Origin: Pleurotus djamor
Taxonomy: Eukaryota > Basidiomycota > Agaricomycetes > Agaricales > Pleurotaceae
Direction of reading: 5' to 3'
DNA length: 31,583 nucleotides
Assembly: GCA_029747585.1 (NCBI GenBank)
Contig: JAPEVF010000534.1
Location: forward strand, 1-31,583
Shown: positions 9,608 through 18,413 of the stretch, piece after piece
Numbering within the stretch: position 1 is the first letter of the stretch
Layout of the letters: the number at the start of each line of letters is the position of its first letter
Program-made: the position numbers and the translations under genes
The notes under the pieces: generated by a model
What the model saw: only the letters and a program-made list of their open reading frames with translations
Told to the model about the DNA's origin: nothing
Databases searched by the model: none

Positions 9608-10730
9608 TCCAATGCACGCTGTGAGAGACAGGGAACGTGCGTACCAACAACGCTGGACATTGCCCATACCTATCATCACATACAGTCTCCCCTTCTCATT
9701 TCGCGGGCTATTTTCTACGACTGCTAGCTAAGCTTACAACGGACGCTGCTTGCACCCCAAGTGGCGGCGGAGTTGTCCAACAGGATATTGCCCCCCCCCC
9801 CTGACGACGAACTGAAGCCGCTTCCCATCCGGACGTTAGACTCTGCTCCAGCAACGCCTCGTCGTTGTCTTACATTGTCCACTGACGCCGACGCTTTCAC
9901 TTGCTATCAGCTCCTACAACTGTAGGCTGAGGATAAGGATTAGGATATAGTCAATTGAATTGTCTAGATCGTCCATTAGCGACGGCTGACGCTTCGCTCG
10001 GGTCTCGCGTTCCATGACTCAGATAGGTTGCTCTTTGCTATCAGTTCGCTGCCATTAATTTCATGGACAATCGTTCAGCTGTTACCAACACAATTCTACT
10101 TTGTTCAATGCGAGAACTTGAAGCTGAACAGGCTCAAGCCTTGAACCAGCGCCGCGCTTGAACCACGATAGTCAATCTGCTCCGCTTGTATCCCCATGTG
10201 GCACGTTCCTCATCCAGGATGTATCTTCAAGTCCACACATACCCACGCTTCCTATTGGCGGTTGCTGTCTTAATCCACTCTAAGCACTAAAGCGGTCATA
10301 TAGCCAAGGTGCGCGATAAACCTGACACCGAGGTGTCGACTTATTTGGGACGTGCATTGAACATGCCCACAGATCACGATTCACAAACTGACGCTATAAT
10401 TATACGCATTGGCAACCCTCTAACTTGAAGCGCTTGTCTTCGGAAGCTTCAGCCTAAAGATCCGATTCAGAATGTTTTCTGCCATTCAAATTGCCATACC
10501 AGTCCATCCCCAGATTCCACGCCGTCTTCTTCTACGGCCTTCTACTTCAGGGCATCTATCCATGGACGCGAAGGGCCAGTGACCGTCGTCTACTCATCTG
10601 GAATTCACGGCAATGCATTGATACATTGGGAAAAGACATTGACCATCAAGTTTCTCGTACTTCGCCCACTTGCAGGTTCCTCTACTCCCTTCCGCCCCTC
10701 CTTTGTCTTCTCAACACCGCCAGGGGGATC
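9608..10730. other. Stretch without a supported gene; C11 run
   Basis: No coding frame of weight is present. A run of 11 C lies at 9791-9801. The last part (10491-10730) is open in the frame of the next gene but has no ATG, so I treat it as 5' leader or promoter. Confidence 0.45.
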
Positions 10731-11372
10731 ATGATGCGATGGAACCGGTACAGTAGAGCTATAGAAGAGCAAGGAACATCATGGACGGGAGAACCTGGGC
10801 GTCGGGGCTATCACCTTGTTGATCACAACCGTAGTGATATCAGGCCATCGAGATCGAATACCACGCCTCTCCAAGCGAGCGGGAGCGACAGTCATACCCA
10901 GCGCGTGCCGAGTAACCTGAATGCCATTCAGCATAATACCGGGAGCACAGATATCTATGAGGGTGAGAACATCAGTGGGACGATTCACGGCGGGAACATA
11001 GGCGGAAGGAGGAATACGAATAACATATATAATGGTAGAGGATTCTCTCTCTCTCTTTCTCGCTGCGTCATGCACGTAGAACACTGCTGACTCACGCTTG
11101 TTCAGGTTCGACGTCATTCCCATCGCGAAGACAACAGTCTTCGCAAAACAACGGTATGTACATCTCCTATAATCGCATAATCGTGCAGCTCTTGCTTAAC
11201 AGAGATCGATCATCAAGGGATCTCTGAACTGGAAGAGGAATTGTTTATGATAGAGGAGGAGATTGAGAACTGCATGTCTGAATATGGATGGGGAAATCAG
11301 GAGAAGTTGAAGAAAAGGATTGAGGCGGGAAAACGTCTCCGAGATGAGCTTCGGGGAGGGCTCCGTAGATGA
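10731..11372 (+). CDS. Small protein: Gly/Asn-rich amyloid-like motif plus helical C-domain (copy 1)
   Basis: Three exons, 10731-11034, 11106-11153 and 11203-11372, join in phase (introns GTAGAG...TTCAG and GTATGT...AACAG) to give 173 residues ending in TGA. Residues 1-70 are polar and variable. Residues 71-102 form a Gly-spaced segment of beta-prone pairs: Asp-Ile-Tyr-x-Gly, then Ile-Ser-Gly-Thr-Ile-x-Gly-Gly, then Asn-Ile-Gly-Gly, ending Asn-Asn-Ile-Tyr-Asn-Gly. Residues 118-173 are an amphipathic helical domain (Leu-Glu-Glu-Glu-Leu, Tyr-Gly-Trp, Lys-Lys-Arg-Ile-Glu, Lys-Arg-Leu-Arg). Both modules recur in the gene at 14411. Gly/Asn-rich segments like this resemble the short amyloid-signalling motifs seen in fungal death-fold and NLR systems; that is analogy, not identification. 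Start: 10731 is the first of two adjacent ATGs, and the frame upstream lacks any ATG. Confidence 0.65.
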
Positions 11373-11955
11373 TGCATAACGCTGTTTGTACCATATGCGA
11401 TGGCCTTTATGAGTAAACAGGGAGTTCGCGTTTTTGACGAGTACTATGTACATATGTAAGACTTGTACTGAGAGTCGTCCCACTGAATTCATTTTGCTGA
11501 CTCTATTTACATTACACGGACACTTGTTCTTTTCACCGTGTAGGACTGCACCGAAGCTGCGTTCATCATTCCCGCTACTATCCCCTACTCCAGATGATAT
11601 GCGCGCGAGTGGGGAACCCAATCATCCGTGGATACTGTACGCTCTATGTCAGATGTCCCTCAAAGCTCAATCCCCGGTGACCCGGTGATACAGAGGCAAG
11701 GGATACTCGACTCCAGGCGCACAAAGGAATGGAAAGACAAAGCAATCCTAGCGAAAAGATAAGCGTCAGGCGATGCAAACACTACCTCAACGAGGGCCAA
11801 GTGCTACTGTGACATGGAAGAGAAAACATGGGGAGGGAATGACCACCACACCAGCGCAAGAAGCCACCCAGTCGTTCGAAACGTCGTTTCCAACGCACAT
11901 ACACCGCGGCCCCATTCATCATACCTAGCAACACAACAACCGGCCACCAAGCACG
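11373..11955. other. Intergenic stretch
   Basis: Short opposing frames at about 11196-11690 overlap the 3' end of the preceding gene and show no splice or domain support. Nothing else was seen. Confidence 0.4.
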
Positions 11956-12457
11956 ATGTACCCACTAATCCCGCCATCACCAGCCACATTCGCGGAGCTG
12001 TTGATGTTCTTCCTTCTCCTCATCTTCGTCACGATGGGTGAGAGGGAGAAGGTGGACATGGGCGCCAGGAACACGAGATGAAAGACGAGATAAGCAAGAT
12101 GGAGGGAGGATAAGAAAATTAGAAGGGAAGAATAGGGAGTGGGAGGCATGGAAACGAGCGGCAGTGGAAAAGGAGGCAGAAGAAGACGAATCGCACCAGC
12201 GAGAACTAACCCTCTCGCACCGAAAAACCTGTACAGCACGTCTCCGTGCCGACGGTGCCGAGTCTGCTCTCCGTTCGACTAAGCTCTCCTTCGACCTCGA
12301 GCGCGCGGCGGAATGGGAGGAAGAGAAACGGAAGTTGGTAGGGGATTTAGAGAAGGTCAGACGTGTGAACAAGGGGATTGTGTACTTGAGGGCGAAGATT
12401 GCCAGCGCGGAGGCGGGAATGAGGTTTTGGGAGAAGGCGTATCGCAGGAAGGACTAA
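11956..12457 (+). CDS. Single-pass membrane coiled-coil protein, 146 aa
   Basis: Exons 11956-12037 and 12099-12457 join across a 61-base intron (donor GTGAGA, acceptor GCAAG) and keep the frame to TAA. The start is an ATG giving Met-Tyr-Pro-Leu-Ile-Pro-Pro. Residues 13-26 form a short hydrophobic segment (Leu-Leu-Met-Phe-Phe-Leu-Leu-Leu-Ile-Phe-Val), enough for a signal anchor. The rest is a charged helix with heptad spacing (Arg-Lys-Leu-Glu-Gly-Lys-Asn, then Glu-Trp-Glu-Ala-Trp-Lys, then Ser-Phe-Asp-Leu-Glu-Arg), a likely coiled coil facing one side of a membrane. Without this intron, the anchor frame ends at 12079 and the coiled-coil frame starts at an ATG inside it; splicing explains both. 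No family was recognised. The anchor-plus-rod plan suggests a tether or adaptor, which is inference. Confidence 0.5.
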
Positions 12458-13050
12458 GACACCATTGAGGTGGGCATCGGCAAAGGGGCGGCGTAGGACT
12501 AGAGAGATGAGCATCAGTAAAAGGTCTTTTATGAGAGAAATAGACACGAAAAAAGAGAGAATCAGGTGGAAAAATGGGAAATATTGGTCCTCAAACGCGT
12601 CGAAACGCAATAAGACTGTTGAGCTTGATATTTTGTTTTGGCTCATCATAGCAGCGGGAAAAGGAGAGGGAAGGATGGGGGGAACGATGAGGAACGTACC
12701 TTCGACATTATTCGACGAGGAAGAACATTGAGAGACACCGCGCTAGAAAGTTTTTTACAATCAGAGTTGGATGTCCGGTTGAGTCTCCGCCGGAACATGC
12801 CGATCCTTAGAACCCCCCACACCCTTCCTTCGATCCATGCCGCCTTTCGCGTACGCGTAAATCCCTTCTGTAACTGAAACTACTACCTCACCTGCTTGCC
12901 AAGTCCCACTACATCGTCCTCGCTCACCTCAAATCTTCCAAAACGCACAGACCAGTCGATACATCGTGCCATCGAAAGAATAACTGTCTCTATCACCACG
13001 TAGCCTCGTAGTCAGACCGCTATGAGGTCGTCGCTTAAAAAGGAGATCGT
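12458..13050. other. Intergenic stretch
   Basis: Open frames at 12465-12877 are Lys/Arg-rich read-through of purine-rich 3' sequence with no convincing start or splice site. I see no gene. Confidence 0.4.
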
Positions 13051-13055
13051 CGATA

Positions 13056-13500
13056 GACAATATCCTAGACAGGCTGGTCACGGGCCCAATTACCACGCCG
13101 TTCTTCAATCACCCAAAAAATACCCGTCGAATTATCATCTTTAAACGAACTTCCACCTACACCTACACACCCACTCACCGCCCTAATCAACCCCTCCTTA
13201 ACAGGCCTATCACCTATCCCACCTCAATTCGTCGATGCGATGTACACCTCTTTCCCGAGAGCGAAGAAAGTTTCTGGGACGGGCGTGTAATCGTATGGAG
13301 TTGAATGTATCGCTCCGTGGGATGTGCGCGCGACGGTGGAGGTGGAGGTGACGCTTGAGATCAAGCTTGGGTACGTGTCCTTCAATCCTCAAATTTGCAA
13401 TGCCGCGTCCATTGACAATTCAACATTTGTAACTTGTAGGGATGTAGACATATTGAGTGAATCGTCCATCCGTAGCCTCCGTGTATCGGATGGATATTGA
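13056..13500 (+). pseudogene. Broken gene, weak resemblance to pepsin-like (A1) protease C-lobe
   Basis: Two protein-like blocks lie in order. The first reads Asn-Ile-Leu-Asp-Arg-Leu-Val-Thr-Gly-Pro-Ile-Thr-Thr-Pro-Phe-Phe, like the helix/strand before the C-lobe of fungal pepsins. The second (from about 13226) reads Phe-Val-Asp-Ala-Met-Tyr-Thr-Ser-Phe-Pro-Arg-Ala-Lys-Lys-Val, followed by Tyr-Gly-Val-Glu-Cys. The second block is cut by an in-frame TAA at 13288-13290, after which the same frame continues to a good donor (GGGTACGT, from 13369). An in-phase last exon (13440-13500) ends in TGA. No catalytic Asp-Thr-Gly/Asp-Ser-Gly motif is visible. A relic of a secreted protease is the best guess, but the family call is weak; the broken frame is the firmer observation. 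Confidence 0.25.
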
Positions 13501-14410
13501 GTGGTATTGGCAGGGTTCTGATTCGTTGAAAAGCACGAATCCGATAGACGTATGGAAGGGGAAAGGTGATAGATAGGGTAGAGTGAATTAACGTGTTGGG
13601 TCACCACAAGAAAAGCGAGAAAAGAGAAAAGAGAAACTCGGGCTTCGGACACAAGAAGCCGTCTGGGGTACTCCACTCCCATTCTCATCGTCAACTGGGT
13701 GACTTACTTCCTTGATTGATGATTGACGCTACACGCCTTCCTCATGATTATCAAGAATCTTGAAGGAGCTGACTCATTTCGCCGTTTTGACCGGCCGCGA
13801 CGCGACTCGTGTGCGTGAGTTGTTCCTCCACCTCAACTACTGAACGTTTTAACAACTACCGGATGTGTCGAGCTCGTCGTTCCAGCAGCGCTGATTATTG
13901 GTGTTGACATGGGGCTCGGTGATTCGATGGGGAGTTATAGATTACTCTAACTAGTAGCAAGATCTATCTCTGAGTGCACGATCCAGAGGGAGGAATGCCG
14001 TGGAGCGGCTAAAATAGGCCGTATGAGGTGATGCAGCAACACAAGACTTGGGGTTGTTGGCGGGTAGCGCGCTCGAGCTCAAAGTAAAGAACGCAGTATC
14101 GCCACTGTTATAAGAGACGGTCATTACCAGGAGTCACAGTAGCTTCCAGACCTTCAACCTCTGCGAGCCTTTCAGTTTCTGTTCGGAGTCTCCCTCCAAT
14201 GCGCAAAAAAGAGTTACAGTATAAGGATACCTACGGTGCATTTCAAAGTGAGTGCTCCCACGCAAATATTGTCGTTGACCTTCATTGAAGTTCGACACAT
14301 GATGATCAGTCCAAGGCGACCAAGGTAATACAAAGGCTCTCACAGTAACCAGACGAGGAGGAGAACTAGTGCCGCCAGGATATTTCCAATCACAATCGCC
14401 GCCAAATAGC
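13501..14410. other. Intergenic stretch
   Basis: No supported gene. Minus-strand frames at 13389-13694 and 14134-14433 look like shadows. The region just before 14411 has an open frame without ATG, and serves as leader of the next gene. Confidence 0.4.
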
Positions 14411-14898
14411 ATGTCACCATCGAAATTCAACAAGGATCACAATCAACAAATGTCGAGTGACGGTAGTGCAGCACAACATACCACCAAGAACGGGGATGTC
14501 TATCATGGCGATACCTTTAGTGGGACGATCACCGGGTCAATTGTAGGTGGACAGCACGGCAGACATACCATAAACAACGGTGCCCTTCTTCGTCACTCAT
14601 AGCCGGCTCCTCAGCTCATTCACCTTAGGGACGGAGCTACTATTACGTGCACAGAGCAACGATGGTCCTGGTACGCCCGCTTTAGCCGTAGAGCCAAGAC
14701 TCAAGTCGTGTGTCAATTGCTTACCAAAACTCTCAAGGAATCTCCAAGTTGGATGAAGAACTCCATAAAATTGACGATGATATTGACAAGTTTATGTCCG
14801 CACTTGGATGGAGTGAACAGCGTCGTTTGATGAAACGAATTGAAGTTGCGAAACGACTTCGACAGGAGCTGTTGGCAGAGCTGACATGGCAAGGATGA
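14411..14898 (+). CDS. Small protein: Gly-rich amyloid-like motif plus helical C-domain (copy 2)
   Basis: A paralog of the gene at 10731. Exons 14411-14579, 14629-14670 and 14738-14898 join in phase to 123 residues. Residues 27-57 carry the same Gly-spaced motif (Asp-Val-Tyr-x-Gly-Asp, Phe-Ser-Gly-Thr-Ile-x-Gly, Ile-Val-Gly-Gly, ending Ile-Asn-Asn-Gly). Residues 72-123 carry the helical domain (Gly-Ile-Ser-Lys-Leu-Asp-Glu-Glu-Leu, Leu-Gly-Trp, Lys-Arg-Ile-Glu-Val-Ala-Lys-Arg-Leu-Arg). The leading polar region is shorter than in copy 1. Introns lie at equivalent places (right after the motif, and just before the helical domain). The last acceptor appears to have moved: the site used in copy 1 is mutated here, and a CTCAAG ten bases downstream keeps the frame. 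The function is unknown. The motif may seed ordered assembly, and the helices may act as effector or dimerisation module (inference). Confidence 0.6.
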
Positions 14899-15864
14899 TC
14901 GACGCTGGATGATGCATTGACAGATGATGCCATAGAGTAGAGTCGCATGCACCTTTTTCGTGTAAAGAGTTTTCTCGGTTTCCTGTTTAATCTGTGGTTC
15001 CGATTCAATTTTCGGATAAGAGCTCCCCGAGTGCCCATTGAAACTAGATCACGGCGGATGAGTCAGACCAAAGCCTTGAAGACGGCTAGATCTTGTTACG
15101 GGAGATTCGTTGACGGTTGGATTTCTTTCTTGTTTGTCCTGCGTTTCGACTGCGTCGCGTGAACATTCAGGACATGAAGCTGTTCAAACGTATCGGAGAG
15201 TGGCGTAAACTTACGGCTTAAGGTAGTCTAGATACTTTGCTAGTGAATCGTAGTTCGTTCGCGGGGGGTCTACTCTAGACTCGGTTGTCCAAGTTCATCT
15301 AGGGGCAGGGCCTGAAGCCCCTGGATTGACTTTGAGCCACTTACGTCATCGATTTTCTTCAACTTCTCGCCCTCACGACGTAATTCATGGTTTCAATTCT
15401 CGCTGCCCTAGTCAATGTACCGGTGTATGATCTCACCCCTTGTAATGCGACTCATGCTACGCACGTCCAGCTCCAGAATCTTGACGCCTATTGACTGACT
15501 CATCCTCTCCCCAACTCGCAATTCTGTCCCCTGCATGCCTCTTCCCGACTGCCATCTTTCGGGTTTCGCCTGATAAGGTCTCATCAACCCACGAACACAT
15601 ACGGCCGCCTCTATCGCTAGCTCACGCGGGACATCTCGAATTGCCCTCATGATCAAGATTACACCACTGTGCTAGGATCAGGCCCGTATTCTGCTACTTA
15701 CTCGCCTCCGGTTTTCCTCCGCTTCGATGTCGATTCAGTCACATCCAGACGGTGGAAGTTAACGTGTCTATCCAGCGACACTTCCTCATGGTTCGCTCAA
15801 CGCAGGTCCTCACACGCTTTCCGGAGGGTGGTGGTCACTGGGACCTGGAGGTGATATGGCACCC
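14899..15864. other. Intergenic stretch
   Basis: A minus-strand frame of about 80 codons at 15408-15656 has no ATG near its start and no partner exon. Nothing supported. Confidence 0.4.
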
Positions 15865-15872
15865 TATAAATA
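15865..15872 (+). promoter_or_regulatory. TATA box
   Basis: TATAAATA stands 74 bases upstream of the ATG of the ARVM-repeat gene and is followed by a pyrimidine-rich leader, as in fungal promoters. It also argues against the in-frame upstream start at 15856, which would put the TATA box inside the coding sequence. Confidence 0.6.
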
Positions 15873-15945
15873 CCCTGAGTGTTTTCTTTTCCTGTCACAC
15901 ATTTTCCCACTTTCCTTGCCATTCTCAGTGACAGACAGCCCGAAG

Positions 15946-17444
15946 ATGCCTACCAGCGAAAAGCAGTCTTCTGCCATTGTCAGTGCAGCCTCTGGCGAAG
16001 AATCGGCTGCACGAGTTATGACCGCTCCCCTCGCCGTTCGTCAGGCCAGGGTTATGATAACACCACTCACCGAAGATGCCAGAGTCATGGAGGTATCTTC
16101 CGATTCCGATAACGCTGAATCGATGGGGGAGGCTCAAGTAGCGAGAGTGATGACCGCACCGTTGGCCGTGCAGCAAGCCAGGGTTATGACCATACCGATT
16201 GTTGAGGGACAAGAACAGGATGCGGCGAGAGTCATGAACGTACCCGCCAATACCGAAGTCAGCACAGCAGACTCATCCACTGTGCAAGTGGCAAGAGTTA
16301 TGACGGCACCCCTCGCCGCTCATCAAGCTAGGGTCATGACAGCACCAGTCGTCGAAGAAGCGCAAGAAGACCAGGATCAGGCTAGCATCACGACGACTAC
16401 ACTTTTCAACGAAGGTACACCTTCGCCGTCACCCATGACGCCACAAAATAACCTCGTCCCGCCTGCAGGGACGAGATACTACCGTTTGTACGTCTCTTAA
16501 GTTCTCTCTACGCCCATGATCAATGAATTAACACACTCAACGTTAGCGAGCGATTCCCTATGATTACCAATCGCACCCTCGACAACAGATCCACCGTCAC
16601 CTGGTCCATCGACGCCTATGTCTATCTTGCCAACGCTCCGCCTTTCCCCACCTTTACTGTAGACGGTGGCGAGGTATATGTTGTACTAGTTCATTCTGGT
16701 TCCGCGACCATGAACCAGAGGGATGTAGGCACTATCTTCAATAAGTTTACGGTTCAGACCTCTTCACCGCCAAAGGGTGCGGTGGTGGAGACCCATGAAC
16801 CGTTGGTTCGCGAATATTCTTATGACCGCAACCGTGCGTATTATGGCTGGTTTTTGTCTTCGAGTTTATCCTTTCATCCCCATCCCGATTCCAACTCTTT
16901 GGCTCTTCTTCCTTGCGCTCTGCTCGCGCTTTCCCCCCATATCTCTTCCTTGCCACGTTTCGTGTTCCTTGCCGTGGCTGATATTTCTTTCGCAGATCCA
17001 ATTGACTTTAGTCACGAAATGAACCTCTTCCAACCCTCGAACCCCACCAAGCCAACTCCCTTCAAAGCATCCTACACAAGCATCCTCGACGTAGAGCATG
17101 CACTTTTCCTAAGCAACCTCATCAGACCCTCGGGTGTTCAATGGGACATCCACTGGCGACTCGGGAGGTACGAAGCTCCCATCGCAGGGGTGACCCTGTT
17201 TAAGTTCAGTGAGATGGGTGTTGTAAACTTTGGTAGGCTTTTCGGCGTCATCCCATAAGGTCCTTCATAACCTTTTTCTTTAGGCTTTCAGGTGTCGATC
17301 ATCCAAGACGGTTCTGGGGTGAGCACTCGGTCACTCTCATACATATTTTCCTGGCCTCGGCACCTTACTTTCCTGCAATTTTCCCTTGTATAGATGGTCT
17401 ACGACAAAGAATTAAAGACAATTTCGGTGGATTGTCGGTTTTAA
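15946..17444 (+). CDS. ARVM-repeat protein with C-terminal globular domain, 378 aa
   Basis: Five exons (15946-16487, 16547-16833, 16996-17217, 17284-17318, 17394-17444) join in phase with good GT-AG borders and end in TAA. Residues 22-140 hold eight copies of Ala-Arg-Val-Met (at 22, 34, 45, 66, 78, 94, 116, 128). They are organised as three larger units that each begin Ala-Arg-Val-Met-Thr-Ala-Pro-Leu-Ala, with a second ARVM 12 residues later; the units start at 22, 66 and 116. Acidic, Ser/Gln-rich linkers separate them. After a Pro/Ser linker, residues 180-378 look globular and beta-rich, with few Cys and no membrane span (Asp-Ala-Tyr-Val-Tyr-Leu, Gly-Gly-Glu-Val-Tyr-Val-Val-Leu-Val, Val-Gln-Trp-Asp-Ile-His-Trp-Arg). 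There is no signal peptide at this start. The intron at 16834-16995 is 162 bases and stop-free in frame, so a longer isoform is possible. I recognise neither the repeat nor the domain. Confidence 0.7.
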
Positions 17445-18413
17445 AGCGCGTAGAGTTGCACTCTAGAAGCGGTAATCTTGGCCGCAGTCGCTGTAGAATC
17501 CGTGATAGCGGCGGTAGTCTCTATTAAAAAGGGTTAAGAACTATGGTTCAAGTTGAATGGATGAATTTTTGACCACACAAACATGAAGAACGCGCCAGTG
17601 GACAGAGCCCCTTTGTATTGCCAGAGAAAAGGAGTCTCCTGAGCACGACCATGTGACTGGTGGTTCGGGGACCGCAATCCCGATCTCGGGCTCAGCCTTT
17701 GGACGCTCATCCACTCCTACTCTATCTTGAACACCAAGACTCTTCGCACCCACATTCCTCAAGTCAGCGGCTCGGACTTGAGAGTACTCCGCAAAGCTGG
17801 CTGATGCGTTCTTCGAGCTGGAGATGGAACTCGGACGGAACTGCATGCTGCTTACTTGTGCAACTTATCCTTTCGGATATTGAAGAGATGAATTTGATCA
17901 AGATGCTACTGAAAGTGAAAGGAAGTACTGGATGGAGTTCTGGGGAGGCTTGGGAGCTCTAACGGTGAGCTTGCATTGTCCCTTCGCCTCGAACTTGACT
18001 TCATGCCCAGATACTCCTAGTGTGATATCGCACAAATACCTTGTTTTCGCAGACGCGACTGGGTTTTCTTTATCGCTTTCCTTCCTCGCGATGTACTCCT
18101 CGTCGTCTCGAGGCATGACTGTGGTCAAATCAAGTCCAGGTCCTCCGCCATTCTCATACTGCCGGGGCAGAACTCCATCGACGAGGTGTCGTTACTCTGT
18201 CGGCGCTGGGAGTACTAGTGAGTGGTTTTCCCCCATTTTATGTCTTCGCCTACGTGATCATCTAATCTCCAAGCTCCTCGGAAATATTACAGCCGAAGAG
18301 TGGGGTTGATGTCAATGCCAGCAAGACATATAAGTAGAAGCGAATGTCCCTCTTCGAAAACCTTCTCGATTTCCCCACAATCTTGGGGTATTTTCTGGGC
18401 GAATTTACCAGTC
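17445..18413 (-). other. Possible minus-strand coding exons, unresolved
   Basis: A minus-strand frame from about 18160 to 17898 reads like an ordered protein: a charged helix (Asp-Asp-Glu-Glu-Tyr-Ile-Ala-Arg-Lys) and then a beta-like part (Tyr-Leu-Cys-Asp-Ile-Thr-Leu-Gly-Val). It has an in-frame ATG (Met-Pro-Arg-Asp-Asp-Glu). Another frame, 17846-17541, is Ser/Ala-rich and ends in TAG. I could not connect them by splicing. They may be two exons of one gene, or chance. Confidence 0.2.

Noticed and set aside
12465..12877. Two overlapping plus-strand frames after the coiled-coil gene
   Set aside because: No ATG context, splice sites or domain; Lys/Arg-rich read-through of purine-rich sequence.
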